A stretch of 64,000 nucleotides of DNA from Paenibacillus prosopidis (GTDB taxonomy: Bacteria > Bacillota > Bacilli > Paenibacillales > Paenibacillaceae): assembly GCF_003337375.1 (NCBI RefSeq), contig NZ_QPJD01000017.1:95434-159433 (forward strand), written 5' to 3'. Made by a program: the position numbers and the translations under genes. The notes beneath the pieces are model-generated. The model saw only the letters and a program-made list of their open reading frames with translations, had not been told where the DNA came from and made no database searches. Below, piece after piece: positions 35,934 through 44,526 of the stretch. The first letter of the stretch is position 1, and every line of letters starts with the position of its first letter.

Positions 35934-36716
35934 ATGAAAATGGATACCAACACAATTCTTATAACTGGTGGAACATCCGGTATTGGATTCGAGCTTGCTA
36001 CTCAGCTCCTTCAGCTTGGAAACACGGTAATTATTACCGGGCGGGATCAGTCTAAACTGGACTTAGCCAAAAGGAAACTGCCAAACGTTCACACATTTCA
36101 GTGTGATGTAAGCGATCCAAAGGAAATTTCCGACCTTTTTGAAAAAGTAACCAGTCAATTTCCAGAACTGAATTTTCTGATCAATAACGCTGGGGTTATG
36201 CGTGCATTAAATCTTCATACCAAAGAGGTTGACTTAGAGGATATCAATAGCGAGATTGTAATTAACCTCAGTGGTTCGATCCGTATGGTGAAACAATTCT
36301 TATCGCATTTAAAGGCGAAGAAGTCCGCTGCGATTATGAATGTTTCATCCGGACTTGCATTTGTTCCTTATCCGGTATCGCCGGTATATTGTGCGACGAA
36401 AGCCGGTGTTCATTCATTTACACAATCACTGCGAATGCAGCTAAAAGATACTAATATTAAAGTGTTTGAATTGGCGCCTCCAGCTGTTCAGACCCCTTTA
36501 CTAGAAGCTTTTGATGGCGACGAGATCAAAGGCGTAAAGCCAATGGATGCCGGTAAGATGGTTAAGTACGCAATCAAGGGTTTGGAAAAGGATCGCTTTG
36601 AGATCCTGCCGGGTCAGAGCAGTTTACTGAAGTTCATGAGTCGTTTTGCACCTCAGTTTATGTTAAATCAGATGAGTAAAACTGTTGGCAATATGCTGAC
36701 TCAATCCAAAAGTTAA
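35934..36716 (+). CDS. SDR family oxidoreductase, DltE-like
   Basis: A 260-aa short-chain dehydrogenase. Cofactor motif TGGTSGIGFELA, NNAG at LINNAGVMRAL, catalytic Ser in NVSSGLAFVP and YCATK (Tyr/Lys). The C-terminus contains the ELAPPAVQTPLL stretch typical of DltE/YvaG-type members. ATG 35934 is chosen because AGAAAGGA lies ten bases upstream. Substrate unknown. Confidence 0.9.
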   Translation: MKMDTNTILITGGTSGIGFELATQLLQLGNTVIITGRDQSKLDLAKRKLPNVHTFQCDVSDPKEISDLFEKVTSQFPELNFLINNAGVMRALNLHTKEVDLEDINSEIVINLSGSIRMVKQFLSHLKAKKSAAIMNVSSGLAFVPYPVSPVYCATKAGVHSFTQSLRMQLKDTNIKVFELAPPAVQTPLLEAFDGDEIKGVKPMDAGKMVKYAIKGLEKDRFEILPGQSSLLKFMSRFAPQFMLNQMSKTVGNMLTQSKS

Positions 36717-36783
36717 CTATACGGAACAGTTGTATATTAAACTATTTGCGTTTAAAAAATATCCAAAAGGAAGGGAATTAATA

Positions 36784-37029
36784 ATGAAAAAATATACAAT
36801 TGTAGATAAAGAAACTTGTATTGCGTGTGGAGCATGTGGGGCTACTGCACCATCTATTTTTGATTACGATGATGAGGGGCTCGCTTTTGTTATTTTAGAT
36901 AATAATAAAGGAACAGCCATCGTACCTGATGAATACGAAGATGACTTACAAGATGCTTTTGATGGATGTCCTACTGAATCAATTAAAATAGCTGAAGAGT
37001 CGTTTGAAGGTAAGATTATCAAAGCTTGA
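36784..37029 (+). CDS. fer: Ferredoxin, single [4Fe-4S], Bacillus Fer type
   Basis: An 81-aa acidic ferredoxin: CIACGACGATAPSIFDYDDEG at residues 11-31 supplies three of the cysteines and CPTESI near residue 62 the fourth. Length and spacing match Bacillus monocluster ferredoxins. AAGGAAGGGAA lies upstream. It ends 49 bases before a reductase that could exchange electrons with it, which suggests a functional pair. Confidence 0.92.
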   Translation: MKKYTIVDKETCIACGACGATAPSIFDYDDEGLAFVILDNNKGTAIVPDEYEDDLQDAFDGCPTESIKIAEESFEGKIIKA

Positions 37030-37078
37030 ATAGTGTTAAAACAAAAAACGAAAGAGAAGGTATTTTGGGGGGAGAAAT

Positions 37079-38236
37079 ATGCTAATCACAGAAAATCAAT
37101 CGGCAACAACATTCTCAAGAAAAAATCCATTTCACGCGAAGGTTCTGAAAAATGTAAATTTAAATGGAGCTGACTCCAATAAAGAAACAAGACATCTCGA
37201 GTTATCGTTAAAAGGATCAAACCTTTCATACGTCCCAGGAGATGCTCTTGGTATTATCCCCAAGAATGATCCGGAACTGGTGGCTTCTCTGCTTGAGGAA
37301 ATGAAATGGAACGAAGAAACGTTAGTAACAATTAATAAGGAAGATGATATACTTCCGTTAAAAGAAGCGCTGGCAACCTACTTTGAAATTACACTGTTAT
37401 CGAAAAAGATTTTACAGCAAGCGGTGGGATTTACCGAGAATGAAGAGTTGCGCAAGCTTGTATTAAATGAAAATGCAAACCAACTGAAAGAATATATCTA
37501 CGGGCGTGACTTGCTTGATATGCTGTGCGATTTCGGGCCATGGAACGCTTCTGCTCAAGAAATGGTGTCTCTTTTAAGAAAAATGATGCCGCGTCTCTAT
37601 TCAATTGCAAGCAGCATTGCCGCTAATCCCGAGGAAGTGAATCTAACCATCGGTGCTATGCGCTACACGGCTCACGGACGTGAACGTAAAGGCGTTTGTT
37701 CGGTTTTAGTTGCCGAACGTCTTAATGAAGGAGACACGCTTCCCATATTTATTCAACCTAATAAACACTTCCATTTGCCGGCGTCTCAAGATACAGATAT
37801 TATTATGGTTGGTCCGGGGACAGGCATTGCACCGTTCCGTTCCTTTATCCAGGAACGTGCGGTAACTAAAGCAACGGGCAGAGCATGGCTATTTTTTGGA
37901 GACCAGCATGCGGCATCGGATTTCCTTTATCAGAACGAGTTGGAACAATATCAAAAAGATGGGGTCTTGACAAGAATAGAAACTGCGTTCTCCCGTGATA
38001 CGGTACAAAAAGTATATGTGCAGCATAAAATGCTTGAAAACAGCAAGGAATTGTTTGAATGGCTGGAAAACGGAGCTTGCTTCTATGTTTGCGGAGATAA
38101 GCAATATATGGCGAAAGATGTCCACAACGCGCTTATTGAAATTATTGAAAAAGAAGGTGCGATGAGCCGCGAAGCAGCGGAAGTATATCTCAATGATATA
38201 CAAGCTCAAGGACGTTATCAACGTGATGTGTATTAA
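37079..38236 (+). CDS. CysJ-type FAD/NADPH reductase lacking the flavodoxin domain
   Basis: A 385-aa diflavin-reductase C-terminal half standing alone. Residues 15-210 form the FAD-binding and connecting domain (HLELSLKGSNLSYVPGDALG; FAD motif PRLYSIASS). Residues 230-385 form the NADPH domain (MVGPGTGIAPFRSFIQER, FFGDQHAASDFLYQNEL, CGDKQYMAKDVHNAL, ending DVY). CysJ proteins normally carry an N-terminal FMN domain of about 200 aa; here a strong GGGGGGAG site precedes ATG 37079 directly, so this is a complete short gene. The adjacent ferredoxin may replace the FMN domain as electron acceptor. Confidence 0.88.
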   Translation: MLITENQSATTFSRKNPFHAKVLKNVNLNGADSNKETRHLELSLKGSNLSYVPGDALGIIPKNDPELVASLLEEMKWNEETLVTINKEDDILPLKEALATYFEITLLSKKILQQAVGFTENEELRKLVLNENANQLKEYIYGRDLLDMLCDFGPWNASAQEMVSLLRKMMPRLYSIASSIAANPEEVNLTIGAMRYTAHGRERKGVCSVLVAERLNEGDTLPIFIQPNKHFHLPASQDTDIIMVGPGTGIAPFRSFIQERAVTKATGRAWLFFGDQHAASDFLYQNELEQYQKDGVLTRIETAFSRDTVQKVYVQHKMLENSKELFEWLENGACFYVCGDKQYMAKDVHNALIEIIEKEGAMSREAAEVYLNDIQAQGRYQRDVY

Positions 38237-38266
38237 AATGAATAGGTGTTAACGGCACCACGGCAA

Positions 38267-38315
38267 AAAGAGTGACATTCTTTCCACATTAAATGGAAAA
38301 GGGTGTCTTTCTTTT
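38267..38315 (+). terminator. Terminator after reductase gene
   Basis: An imperfect stem (GTGACATTCTTTCC against GGAAAAGGGTGTC) with an A/T loop is followed by a long T run. Confidence 0.6.
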
Positions 38316-38558
38316 TTTGCCTGTACTCCCTCGAATCCCGGCCAACAGTTGCTCGATAGCTTTAGTTGTAACAAGTCGGAAAGCCCATAACCAGTATGGC
38401 CCAAGGGGAATTCATGTCATGAGTAATATCCGACCGACGAACGAATGTTGGCAGGAAAAAAATATCCATCCCCAAGCCCATAACAAAAACCACCATGCTT
38501 CGAATTAATTTTATTTGGTTGACCGGAATGCAAACATCCTGTAAAATTTTGTTAAGTG

Positions 38559-38593
38559 TATACTTTAAGGTAATGAACTTACTTAAAGGTAAG
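38559..38593. promoter_or_regulatory. Candidate HxlR operators upstream of hxlR
   Basis: TACTTTAAGGTAAT (about 38561) and CTTACTTAAAGGTAAG (38578-38593) are two similar half-palindromes just before the regulator. A perfect version occurs before its likely target at 39088. Confidence 0.5.
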
Positions 38594-38607
38594 GGGATGA
38601 TTTATCA

Positions 38608-38940
38608 ATGATTCATCAGCTTGAATGTCCGGTGGAGACAATCCTTCATGTTCTAGGCGGCAAATGGAAACCAATGATTTTATGGCATTTGATACAATCC
38701 AATAAGCGATTCAACGATCTGGAAAAGCTTATACCTGATGTTTCTCAAAAAATGCTTTCACAACATCTACGGGACTTGGAACGGGAGGGCATAATCGATA
38801 GAACAGTCTACCCCACCGTCCCTCCAAAAGTAGAATATTCCCTTAGTGAATATGGTAAAACATTGATTCCTGTAGCAGAAGTCATGTGTGCTTGGGGAGA
38901 AAACCATAATAAGCGGAAATATGAAGAATCTGCTTCTTAA
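38608..38940 (+). CDS. HxlR family regulator (possible thiol sensor)
   Basis: A 110-aa winged-helix regulator with the HxlR core CPVETILHVLGGKWKPMILWHL, DLEKLIPDVSQKMLSQHLRDLEREGIIDR and YSLSEYGKTLIPV. Cys7, directly before the first helix, corresponds to the redox-sensing Cys of YodB/HypR-type members. AAGGGGATGA precedes ATG 38608. Shared CTTACTT...AAGTAAG sites link it to the downstream NAD(P)-binding gene, so a quinone/aldehyde stress switch is plausible. Confidence 0.9.
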   Translation: MIHQLECPVETILHVLGGKWKPMILWHLIQSNKRFNDLEKLIPDVSQKMLSQHLRDLEREGIIDRTVYPTVPPKVEYSLSEYGKTLIPVAEVMCAWGENHNKRKYEESAS

Positions 38941-38983
38941 AGCTGTTTCAATTCATGTGCGTACTAATTCAAGGACTAATAAC

Positions 38984-39020
38984 AAAAGCTGCCACGGGAT
39001 TTGCCCTGGCAGCTTTTGCT
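38984..39020 (+). terminator. Terminator after hxlR
   Basis: AAAAGCTGCCA (38984-38994) pairs perfectly with TGGCAGCTTTT (39007-39017). The sequence resembles the hairpin of the dispersed element family but has no flanking boxes. Confidence 0.8.
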
Positions 39021-39087
39021 ATTTACAGTCAATATTCCTTTGCGATTTCAGCCGTGGACCAACATGGATAACCCTTTCTGCTTAATA

Positions 39088-39103
39088 CTTACTTTTAAGT
39101 AAG
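39088..39103. promoter_or_regulatory. Candidate HxlR operator
   Basis: CTTACTTTTAAGTAAG has perfect 7-bp arms and lies about 105 bases upstream of the NAD(P)-binding protein gene. Confidence 0.55.
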
Positions 39104-39206
39104 GACCCTACATTAAAGTGGGTTCTTATCAAGATTTTTAAACGGTGCTAAGCTTAAGTCAATCCAGAGATAAACTATCGGAAGTCATTTATAAAAGGAG
39201 GAAAAA

Positions 39207-39938
39207 ATGATGAAAATTATTGTTTTCGGAGCAACAGGAAATACGGGAAGAAGAGCGCTGGAGCAAGGGGGTAAAATGGGACATGAAATGACCGCATTCG
39301 TGCGAAACTCCGAGAAGTTTTATGAACAGCAAGGAGAGCGTTCCGCCAAACAAGTGAAGGTGATCGTGGACGATATCATAAACCCAGTAAGCGTCGGAGA
39401 GGCGCTCTCGCATCAAGACGCCGCTATTATTGCTGCCGGCCATGCAGGTCAAGGAGATGAGTTCGTTCGTCTCGTTGATAATATTATAAGCCAATGTGAA
39501 ATCCACCCTGCTTTTTCCGGGAGGGTATGGGTAATGGGAGGTGCCGGCCTGCTGGATATTCCATATACTGATCTCATTGGCAACAATCTGCCCGGATTCC
39601 CGCCTGCGTATAAAAATCACAACCGGAATTTTGAACGACTGCTGCAGTCTGAGCTTGATTGGTCAATTATGTGTCCGGGAACTATGATTGATTCGATAGA
39701 ACCTCCGGCGTCGGTTCATCTGCATGTAACAACGGAAACCTTGCCCATATCAATTCCGAAGACGATCAAGGAATTATCCGAGGCCGATATAGCCGGTTAC
39801 TTGTTCAGTCGGCTTCAAGAGCTGGATGTTGCTTATGATGATGTCGTGAAATGCATGCTGCACCATATCGAGCTCGGAGGGCCTTTTAAGAGAAAAAGGG
39901 TCGGTCTCGCCTATCAAAGCGATATTCCGGTGAGCTAA
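39207..39938 (+). CDS. NAD(P)-binding oxidoreductase, NmrA-like atypical SDR
   Basis: A 243-aa protein with an N-terminal Rossmann motif KIIVFGATGNTGRRALEQG and the ordering typical of NAD(P)H-binding family PF13460: DAAIIAAGHAGQ, VWVMGGAGLLDIPY, LDWSIMCPGTMID. No classical YxxxK pair is obvious. AAGGAGG lies five to eight bases before ATG 39207/39210. A candidate HxlR site precedes it. It probably reduces a quinone or aldehyde or senses redox state; this is inference. Confidence 0.85.
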   Translation: MMKIIVFGATGNTGRRALEQGGKMGHEMTAFVRNSEKFYEQQGERSAKQVKVIVDDIINPVSVGEALSHQDAAIIAAGHAGQGDEFVRLVDNIISQCEIHPAFSGRVWVMGGAGLLDIPYTDLIGNNLPGFPPAYKNHNRNFERLLQSELDWSIMCPGTMIDSIEPPASVHLHVTTETLPISIPKTIKELSEADIAGYLFSRLQELDVAYDDVVKCMLHHIELGGPFKRKRVGLAYQSDIPVS

Positions 39939-39962
39939 GGAAAAAGAAGGGAGATGATCAGT

Positions 39963-40415
39963 TTGTTTGGATGGCTCCTCGTTTTTCATATATTGGCTTC
40001 TATCGCGGTAATCGGTCCCGCTTTCGTAGTACCCGTCATTCGAAGGTCCGCTAGAACCGTCGGCCAGTTGCGCTTTGCTTTTGATGTAACGAACAAGCTT
40101 GCCATCCTGCCTAAAATTGGCGGAGCCGTACTTATTATTACCGGGGTTTGGCTTATGATCATAACGAAGATGGGGTTGTCCCAAATGTGGCTAAATATAT
40201 CGATCCTTTTATCGCTGCTCATGGTCGCCACGATCGAGGGATTGATCGGGCCGCGCATGAAAAAGATCATGGAGATTGTATCTATTAGTCAAAACAAAGG
40301 GGATGAAGTACCTTCCGAGCTCGGTCGATTGATGAAAAAGATCATACCAATCGAGACGGTGTCACAGCTGCTTATGATTGCCATAACCGTACTTATGATC
40401 CTTAAACCATTCTAA
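39963..40415 (+). CDS. DUF2269-like integral membrane protein
   Basis: A 150-aa protein with four hydrophobic helices (WLLVFHILASIAVIGPAFVVP; IGGAVLIITGVWLMII; WLNISILLSLLMVATIEGL; LLMIAITVLMILKPF). TTG 39963 lies nine bases after AAGGGAG and is preferred over ATG 39954, which would overlap that site. It is co-transcribed with the NAD(P)-binding gene. The pattern matches DUF2269 proteins, function unknown. Confidence 0.75.
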   Translation: MFGWLLVFHILASIAVIGPAFVVPVIRRSARTVGQLRFAFDVTNKLAILPKIGGAVLIITGVWLMIITKMGLSQMWLNISILLSLLMVATIEGLIGPRMKKIMEIVSISQNKGDEVPSELGRLMKKIIPIETVSQLLMIAITVLMILKPF

Positions 40416-41086
40416 AGAAGCCGTCAACCCTTTAACAATCGGCCCCTGGGTAGCACCAGGAAGGAAGGGAATAATCGATATCGAAAAGGTGGCCGTGCGC
40501 AGCCCTTTGTTCCACTAAAGAGGAATGATGTTCAATAACGAAAGGGCTGCTGCGTGGAAGCCTATTGTTCCGTATATAAACTTCCGCATCAATGCCGTTG
40601 CGAATGTAATAGCAACAAATCGAAGTTCCCATGTTCTATTATTAAAACGTATTAATTCAAATGTTTGAAGCTGAAATTGAATTTATGCGTTCGGATGGAA
40701 GTGACTTTAGCGGTATTAAATCTGCCTTCCACCCCGGCATCGTGGTTCATGTATAAAACATCAGAGTTCAAAACGGAGAAAGCCAATTATACGAACTTAT
40801 AACCTTAGCCGTATTGGAACGGTTTACTCCTCCGGCCGGTCCACCGTTGGCAAGCCTACCTGTTTTCTCGGTGCCGCGCAAGTGACGCTTACTGGCATCT
40901 TCCGCTGTATTGCTGATACGGTTACTCTCTGCGAGCAAGAAACCTTGATTAGTTCTGAGAGCGCCTTTTTCTTCAATCGTTATCCTCCCCCGGCTTCTAT
41001 CGTTACGTTCGGCGACCTATTTGTTACATTTTCGATGAGCTTGTCTCAAATACTGTTTATCTTGATTCCTATGTTCTCCATAACCT
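40416..41086. other. Gene-poor stretch with a possible short remnant
   Basis: A 31-codon frame from ATG 40662 to TAA (FEAEIEFMRSDGSDFSG, then HPGIVVHV) looks protein-like but lacks a ribosome binding site. GAAAGGGCTGCTGCGTGG near 40540 resembles half of the dispersed hairpin element. I see no supported gene here. Confidence 0.3.
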
Positions 41087-41314
41087 CTAATGTTCGTTCC
41101 ATTGGATCTCTCTCACCTTATCATGAGTACCGATCTTTCCGTCCTGTTCGTCCTGAATCGAACTTATCGCTTCTTCATCACCATTCATTACGTTTTGATC
41201 CTCAGAATGGATAACTGCCTGTTGATTTTGAGTGTTTAATGCAAATTGTTCAAAGCTAACCTGGGCACTTTTAAGTGAAGCAACAGCTGGTTTCAAGTCG
41301 GAACCAACAGTCAT
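41087..41314 (-). CDS. DUF1657-like protein with altered C-terminus
   Basis: A 75-aa minus-strand protein starting at ATG 41314 after GGAGGAAT. The first half (MTVGSDLKPAVASLKSAQ, then SFEQFALNTQNQQA) matches DUF1657 proteins, which accompany SpoVA genes in spore formers. The second half is acidic and does not resemble the family's usual EEPQYK ending. It may be a diverged or frame-disturbed member. No SpoVA genes lie next to it. Confidence 0.55.
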   Translation of the reverse strand: MTVGSDLKPAVASLKSAQVSFEQFALNTQNQQAVIHSEDQNVMNGDEEAISSIQDEQDGKIGTHDKVREIQWNEH

Positions 41315-41675
41315 AAGTTTTATTCCTCCATAAATTTATTCAGGGCCTTGGCCGCTAGAGTTTAAAACACCCTTCTATTTTTCCGATATCCCAAATATTT
41401 ATGAAAATAATTTTTTGCTTTAGCAGTATTGTGCTAAAGACGATAATACTTTTTTTTTTATTGCTGACTCTTTTCAAACTCATACACCTCGTAAAATCAA
41501 TACCTCAGTCTATTACTTTATTTTCTTTCGAAATTTGATTAATGTTTAGGTTGGGAGTTTATCCTCTCTAATCCTTCTGTTAGTTATTAATCGTGGTAGG
41601 TCTTTTATTCTACTACAATGTAATATTATGAATACAGAAATACATGGGAGATTTTGAGCGTGAATGCCGTTGAAT

Positions 41676-41704
41676 AAAAAAAGAAAGGATAATGATCCTT
41701 TCTT
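41676..41704 (-). terminator. Terminator of coat-like gene
   Basis: AAGAAAGGAT and ATCCTTTCTT form a perfect 10-bp stem around AATG; read on the minus strand it is followed by a T run (plus-strand A run at 41676-41682). Confidence 0.85.
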
Positions 41705-41720
41705 CCATGCTGCTCTATAT

Positions 41721-42062
41721 TTAAAGTTTCTTTTTACCGCGCCATCCAGTCCTAGTGGGACCAACTTCTTCTCGACCACCGAGTTGAAAACCGAGTTGGC
41801 CGCCATGACTGCCAAGATGACCGCCGAAATTAGCACCAACACCATGACCGCCGCCGAGATGACCTCCTGCATGAAGGCCGGATCCAAATCCGCTAAGGTG
41901 ACCGCTGACTTTAAACCCATGGCCGTGATGACCTGATCCCGGAGGATAAAACCCAGGGTAAAGAGATTGATAGGGATACAATTGCTGTTGAGGATACTGG
42001 CCATATGGATATAACTGCAGAGGGTATTGTCCGTAAGGGTACATGTAAGGTTGTATTGCCAT
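41721..42062 (-). CDS. Gly/His/Tyr-rich low-complexity protein, probable spore coat component
   Basis: A 113-aa minus-strand protein from ATG 42062. N-terminal third: repeated YPYGQYP units. Middle: GSGHHGHGFKVSGHLSGFGSG. C-terminal: alternating Gly-Gly-His-Leu repeats ending in a basic RGKKKL. The composition is that of spore coat or crust proteins (CotG/CotX-like in kind, not in sequence) or a self-assembling matrix protein. A GAGG site lies nine bases upstream and a strong terminator follows. An alternative frame on the same strand is open but has no ribosome binding site. Confidence 0.65.
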   Translation of the reverse strand: MAIQPYMYPYGQYPLQLYPYGQYPQQQLYPYQSLYPGFYPPGSGHHGHGFKVSGHLSGFGSGLHAGGHLGGGHGVGANFGGHLGSHGGQLGFQLGGREEVGPTRTGWRGKKKL

Positions 42063-42284
42063 TCAATTAGCCTCGATTCATGGTTGATGATCTAACCTAT
42101 TCATAAATGGTTGGGTATGATGCTTGCCTCACTTCAATTGGGCATAGGTAGGGGATGGCAGCTGAATACTGTTAATACGCAAATACATAAGAGGTGAATC
42201 GAATTGAGTGCACTCAGAATTTTTTGTGTGGCCGCACTTGCTGATGTGGAAGCATGGCGCTGACGGCTTATCAATCAATTGAGC

Positions 42285-42324
42285 ACGCCCGAACAATTCG
42301 GAGGAGGCTCGGGCGTATTTTTTT
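42285..42324 (+). terminator. Rho-independent terminator
   Basis: ACGCCCGA (42285-42292) pairs with TCGGGCGT (42309-42316), followed by ATTTTTTTT. No plus-strand gene is apparent directly upstream, so the source transcript is unclear. Confidence 0.8.
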
Positions 42325-42413
42325 CGCGTAATGTCGCGATTTAAAGCCTTGGCGCTCAAATTTCACTTCGCAAAATACATGTTTCTTAAAAACTAGCTGG
42401 AAAGGATACCCAA

Positions 42414-42440
42414 TGATTGAACGGGCAGGATAGTGTAATG
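42414..42440 (+). repeat. Right box of dispersed element
   Basis: TTGAACGGGCAGGATAGTG, the cleanest copy of the right box, sits just upstream of the next gene without its hairpin. Confidence 0.65.
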
Positions 42441-42458
42441 AGGGATAGGGGGAAAACA

Positions 42459-43427
42459 ATGAAAATTGTTCCTGACAAGTTTGAGTTTGGAATCGAAAAA
42501 GAATATGCAATAGTTTATAAAGAACGTGACTTCATAAGTTACTTATTAGCATCACAACAGATAATAGATAAAATAATGTCTAAGTCAGATATTCCTGAAC
42601 ATCTAGTGAAAAAAGTGGGATATCTGTTTAGCAAAGGCTGGGAAATACACCCTGAGTATACCAATGCCTTAATAGAAGTCGCTTCTCCTCCTTACACCTT
42701 GGATAGTTTTGATGAAGTAATAGATGGTTTTCAAACTTTTGAGGAAGTTGTATGTAAATTGTTAACAGACTTCAAACAAATAAACCCAAATCTAAACGGA
42801 GAGATTTTAATAACAGATAAATTTAGTTGTTCGACAGATACATTCATTAACCTTAAAAAAGAAAAAATCACTGATATCAAACAAATTATTCTTACGGATG
42901 AAGTTGTTACTTTTGTAGGAAGTAAAAATCTAATTCCCAATTCCTTTAAGAAAATTAAGGACTTAAATTTACTTTATGCAGGGTTTATTTCTACTCATGT
43001 TACACTACATCCGAAATATTGTTCAGGATGGGACATAAAACATAACGCAGAATACTTTTGGATCTTATTAAATCTTTTGTTTATGTCTGAATATGATATA
43101 AGTGACAGCACCTTTTATTATAAAGGTAAAGATGAAATTCGGTGTGCAACAACACCCCGAAGCGAACTAATTTCATGGGCGGATAAGACAAGTACTTTCT
43201 ATGAAAAAGGTATTAAACAAATAATGAAAGGCGATCCACCAGAGAAAGTTGATGCATATAATGATTTTTTAAATGAACAAAATAAAGGAAACCGAACTTA
43301 TTTAGCAAAAATAAAACATATTGAAGGATGGCCATTATTTGAAATTAGAAGGTTTCATAGTGGAATATCAATTAACTCAATTAAAGAATTTTTGTTAAAT
43401 GCAAGTAAGATTGTAATAAACCCATAA
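42459..43427 (+). CDS. Glutamate-cysteine ligase-like (GCS2/amidoligase-type) protein
   Basis: A 322-aa A/T-rich gene. ATG 42459 follows AGGGGGAAAA. Motifs compatible with the GCS2 fold: FEFGIEKEYAIVY at the N-terminus, HPEYTNALIEVASPPYTLDSF near residue 70, STHVTLHPKY near 185, TTPRSELISW near 240 and WPLFEIRRFHSGI near 300. It is shorter than bacterial GshA or YbdK (about 370-520). The substrate pair is unknown and no partner genes adjoin, so a peptide- or metabolite-modifying ligase is as likely as glutathione-type synthesis. Confidence 0.6.
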   Translation: MKIVPDKFEFGIEKEYAIVYKERDFISYLLASQQIIDKIMSKSDIPEHLVKKVGYLFSKGWEIHPEYTNALIEVASPPYTLDSFDEVIDGFQTFEEVVCKLLTDFKQINPNLNGEILITDKFSCSTDTFINLKKEKITDIKQIILTDEVVTFVGSKNLIPNSFKKIKDLNLLYAGFISTHVTLHPKYCSGWDIKHNAEYFWILLNLLFMSEYDISDSTFYYKGKDEIRCATTPRSELISWADKTSTFYEKGIKQIMKGDPPEKVDAYNDFLNEQNKGNRTYLAKIKHIEGWPLFEIRRFHSGISINSIKEFLLNASKIVINP

Positions 43428-43529
43428 AAAACCACACTTCAAGAAAGACGATGTAAAAAACTAGTTCGGGTACTGATATACGTGCAAAAGTATAATATAT
43501 AGTTACCATATTTTTAGTTTCTTTTTAAG

Positions 43530-43612
43530 CTAACGAGGAACGATGAACGGAACAAGGAGCAGTTTGCCCGTGGCAGCTGCTCCTTGTTTTATTGAACGGG
43601 CAGTTTAGTATG
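43530..43612 (+). repeat. Complete dispersed element: left box, hairpin, right box
   Basis: CTAACGAGGAACGATGAAC (left), AACAAGGAGCAG paired with CTGCTCCTTGTT (43551-43588), then TTGAACGGGCAGTTTAGTAT (right). Confidence 0.85.
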
Positions 43613-43707
43613 GTATTAAATTAGTACTAGAGAAAGATAGAACTATTTAAGCAAACTAAATCGTTATATAGTTTGATTATACTATCCTTAGGAAGGAGTA
43701 ATTACGA

Positions 43708-44007
43708 TTGCTAGAGCTCATCTTACCTGTTGTGATTTCTTTAGTATTGTCACTGATTTATATTTTCAAGTTTAATAAAAATCATAAAAGTCTCACAATA
43801 ATTTCAGTCGGAGCAGTTATTAATATAGTTTGTCTGCTATTGGGTATTGTTTATTTTGTGCTAACTTCGCAAGATGGTTTAGCCGTGGTTGGACAAATGG
43901 GTATTTATGCTGTATGTTTTGTCGCTATATTATTAATAAACGTTATTAAAGTCATTGCCTTGAAAAAACGTAAAGATTACTCAATGAATACACTTCCCTT
44001 ACGATAA
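43708..44007 (+). CDS. Small membrane protein with three helices
   Basis: A 99-aa protein from TTG 43708, after AAGGAG. Helices at about residues 1-20, 30-53 and 62-84, with a basic C-terminus (LKKRKDYSMNTLPLR). No family recognised. It lies between two dispersed elements. Confidence 0.65.
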   Translation: MLELILPVVISLVLSLIYIFKFNKNHKSLTIISVGAVINIVCLLLGIVYFVLTSQDGLAVVGQMGIYAVCFVAILLINVIKVIALKKRKDYSMNTLPLR

Positions 44008-44022
44008 CGATGGTTAGATGCT

Positions 44023-44055
44023 GCGGCAGTCAATAAAGGCTGCCGCATTTTTTCA
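44023..44055 (+). terminator. Terminator, dispersed-element-type hairpin
   Basis: TGCGGCAG pairs with CTGCCGCA and is followed by TTTTTT. CGATAACGATGGTTAG before it resembles a diverged left box. Confidence 0.8.
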
Positions 44056-44134
44056 GTGCCGATTATTTTTTGCTGCCTTAAACACATCGCTGACCGAATA
44101 CATTAGAAGCTGCGAAAATGTGGTTTATTAACAT

Positions 44135-44443
44135 TTAATGTGCCCGTATTCGGTATACCTTTCCTTTGGTAAAAGTGGATAACGCATATGCTACCCATTC
44201 CGAGATGCTTTCTTCTCCTCCTAGTAAAAATAAATTTGCTGTTCCGCGCCGTATAATCTCCGTTTTTGTGGCATTGGGAATATACCCTAATCTCGTAACA
44301 TAAAGGACTGGAAGCTGAGGTGCCGCCTGTATATTCTTGCAGATTTCCGGCAGCAGCTCCGCGGAAGCAATCAACAAATCCATCTTATTGGGAGCATGAA
44401 ATTTCGCGTAATCGGCGGCTTGCTGAAAAATATTTCGGTACAC
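44135..44443 (-). CDS. Cell-wall-binding repeat 2 (CWB2)-like protein
   Basis: A 102-aa minus-strand protein. GTG 44443 follows GAGGTGA by five bases and is preferred over the upstream ATG. LLIASAELLPEICKNIQ, VLYVTRLGYIPNATKTEIIRR and NLFLLGGEESISEWVAYAL reproduce one CWB2 unit (LASG..F.DAL, L.T....LP..T...I, V.I.GG...VS). No signal peptide or additional units are present, unlike cell-wall proteins with three units, so it is probably a cytoplasmic or spore-related variant. It is divergent from the GMC operon. Confidence 0.65.
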   Translation of the reverse strand: MYRNIFQQAADYAKFHAPNKMDLLIASAELLPEICKNIQAAPQLPVLYVTRLGYIPNATKTEIIRRGTANLFLLGGEESISEWVAYALSTFTKGKVYRIRAH

Positions 44444-44526
44444 CGTAATCACCTCAATACATGATATGACCGTCGAATCAATATAATATAGGGTCATTTT
44501 AATTTATTTGGAGGTGAGATGGCACC

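Noticed and set aside
38293..38508. 71-aa ORF after the CysJ-type reductase
   Set aside because: It begins inside the terminator hairpin and has no protein-like character.
40882..41214. 110-aa plus-strand ORF opposite the DUF1657-like gene
   Set aside because: No ribosome binding site; overlaps a better supported minus-strand gene and repeat-like low-quality sequence.
41546..42004. 152-aa minus-strand frame overlapping the coat-like gene
   Set aside because: Out of frame with the repetitive coat-like protein that has the ribosome binding site; its tail crosses the terminator.
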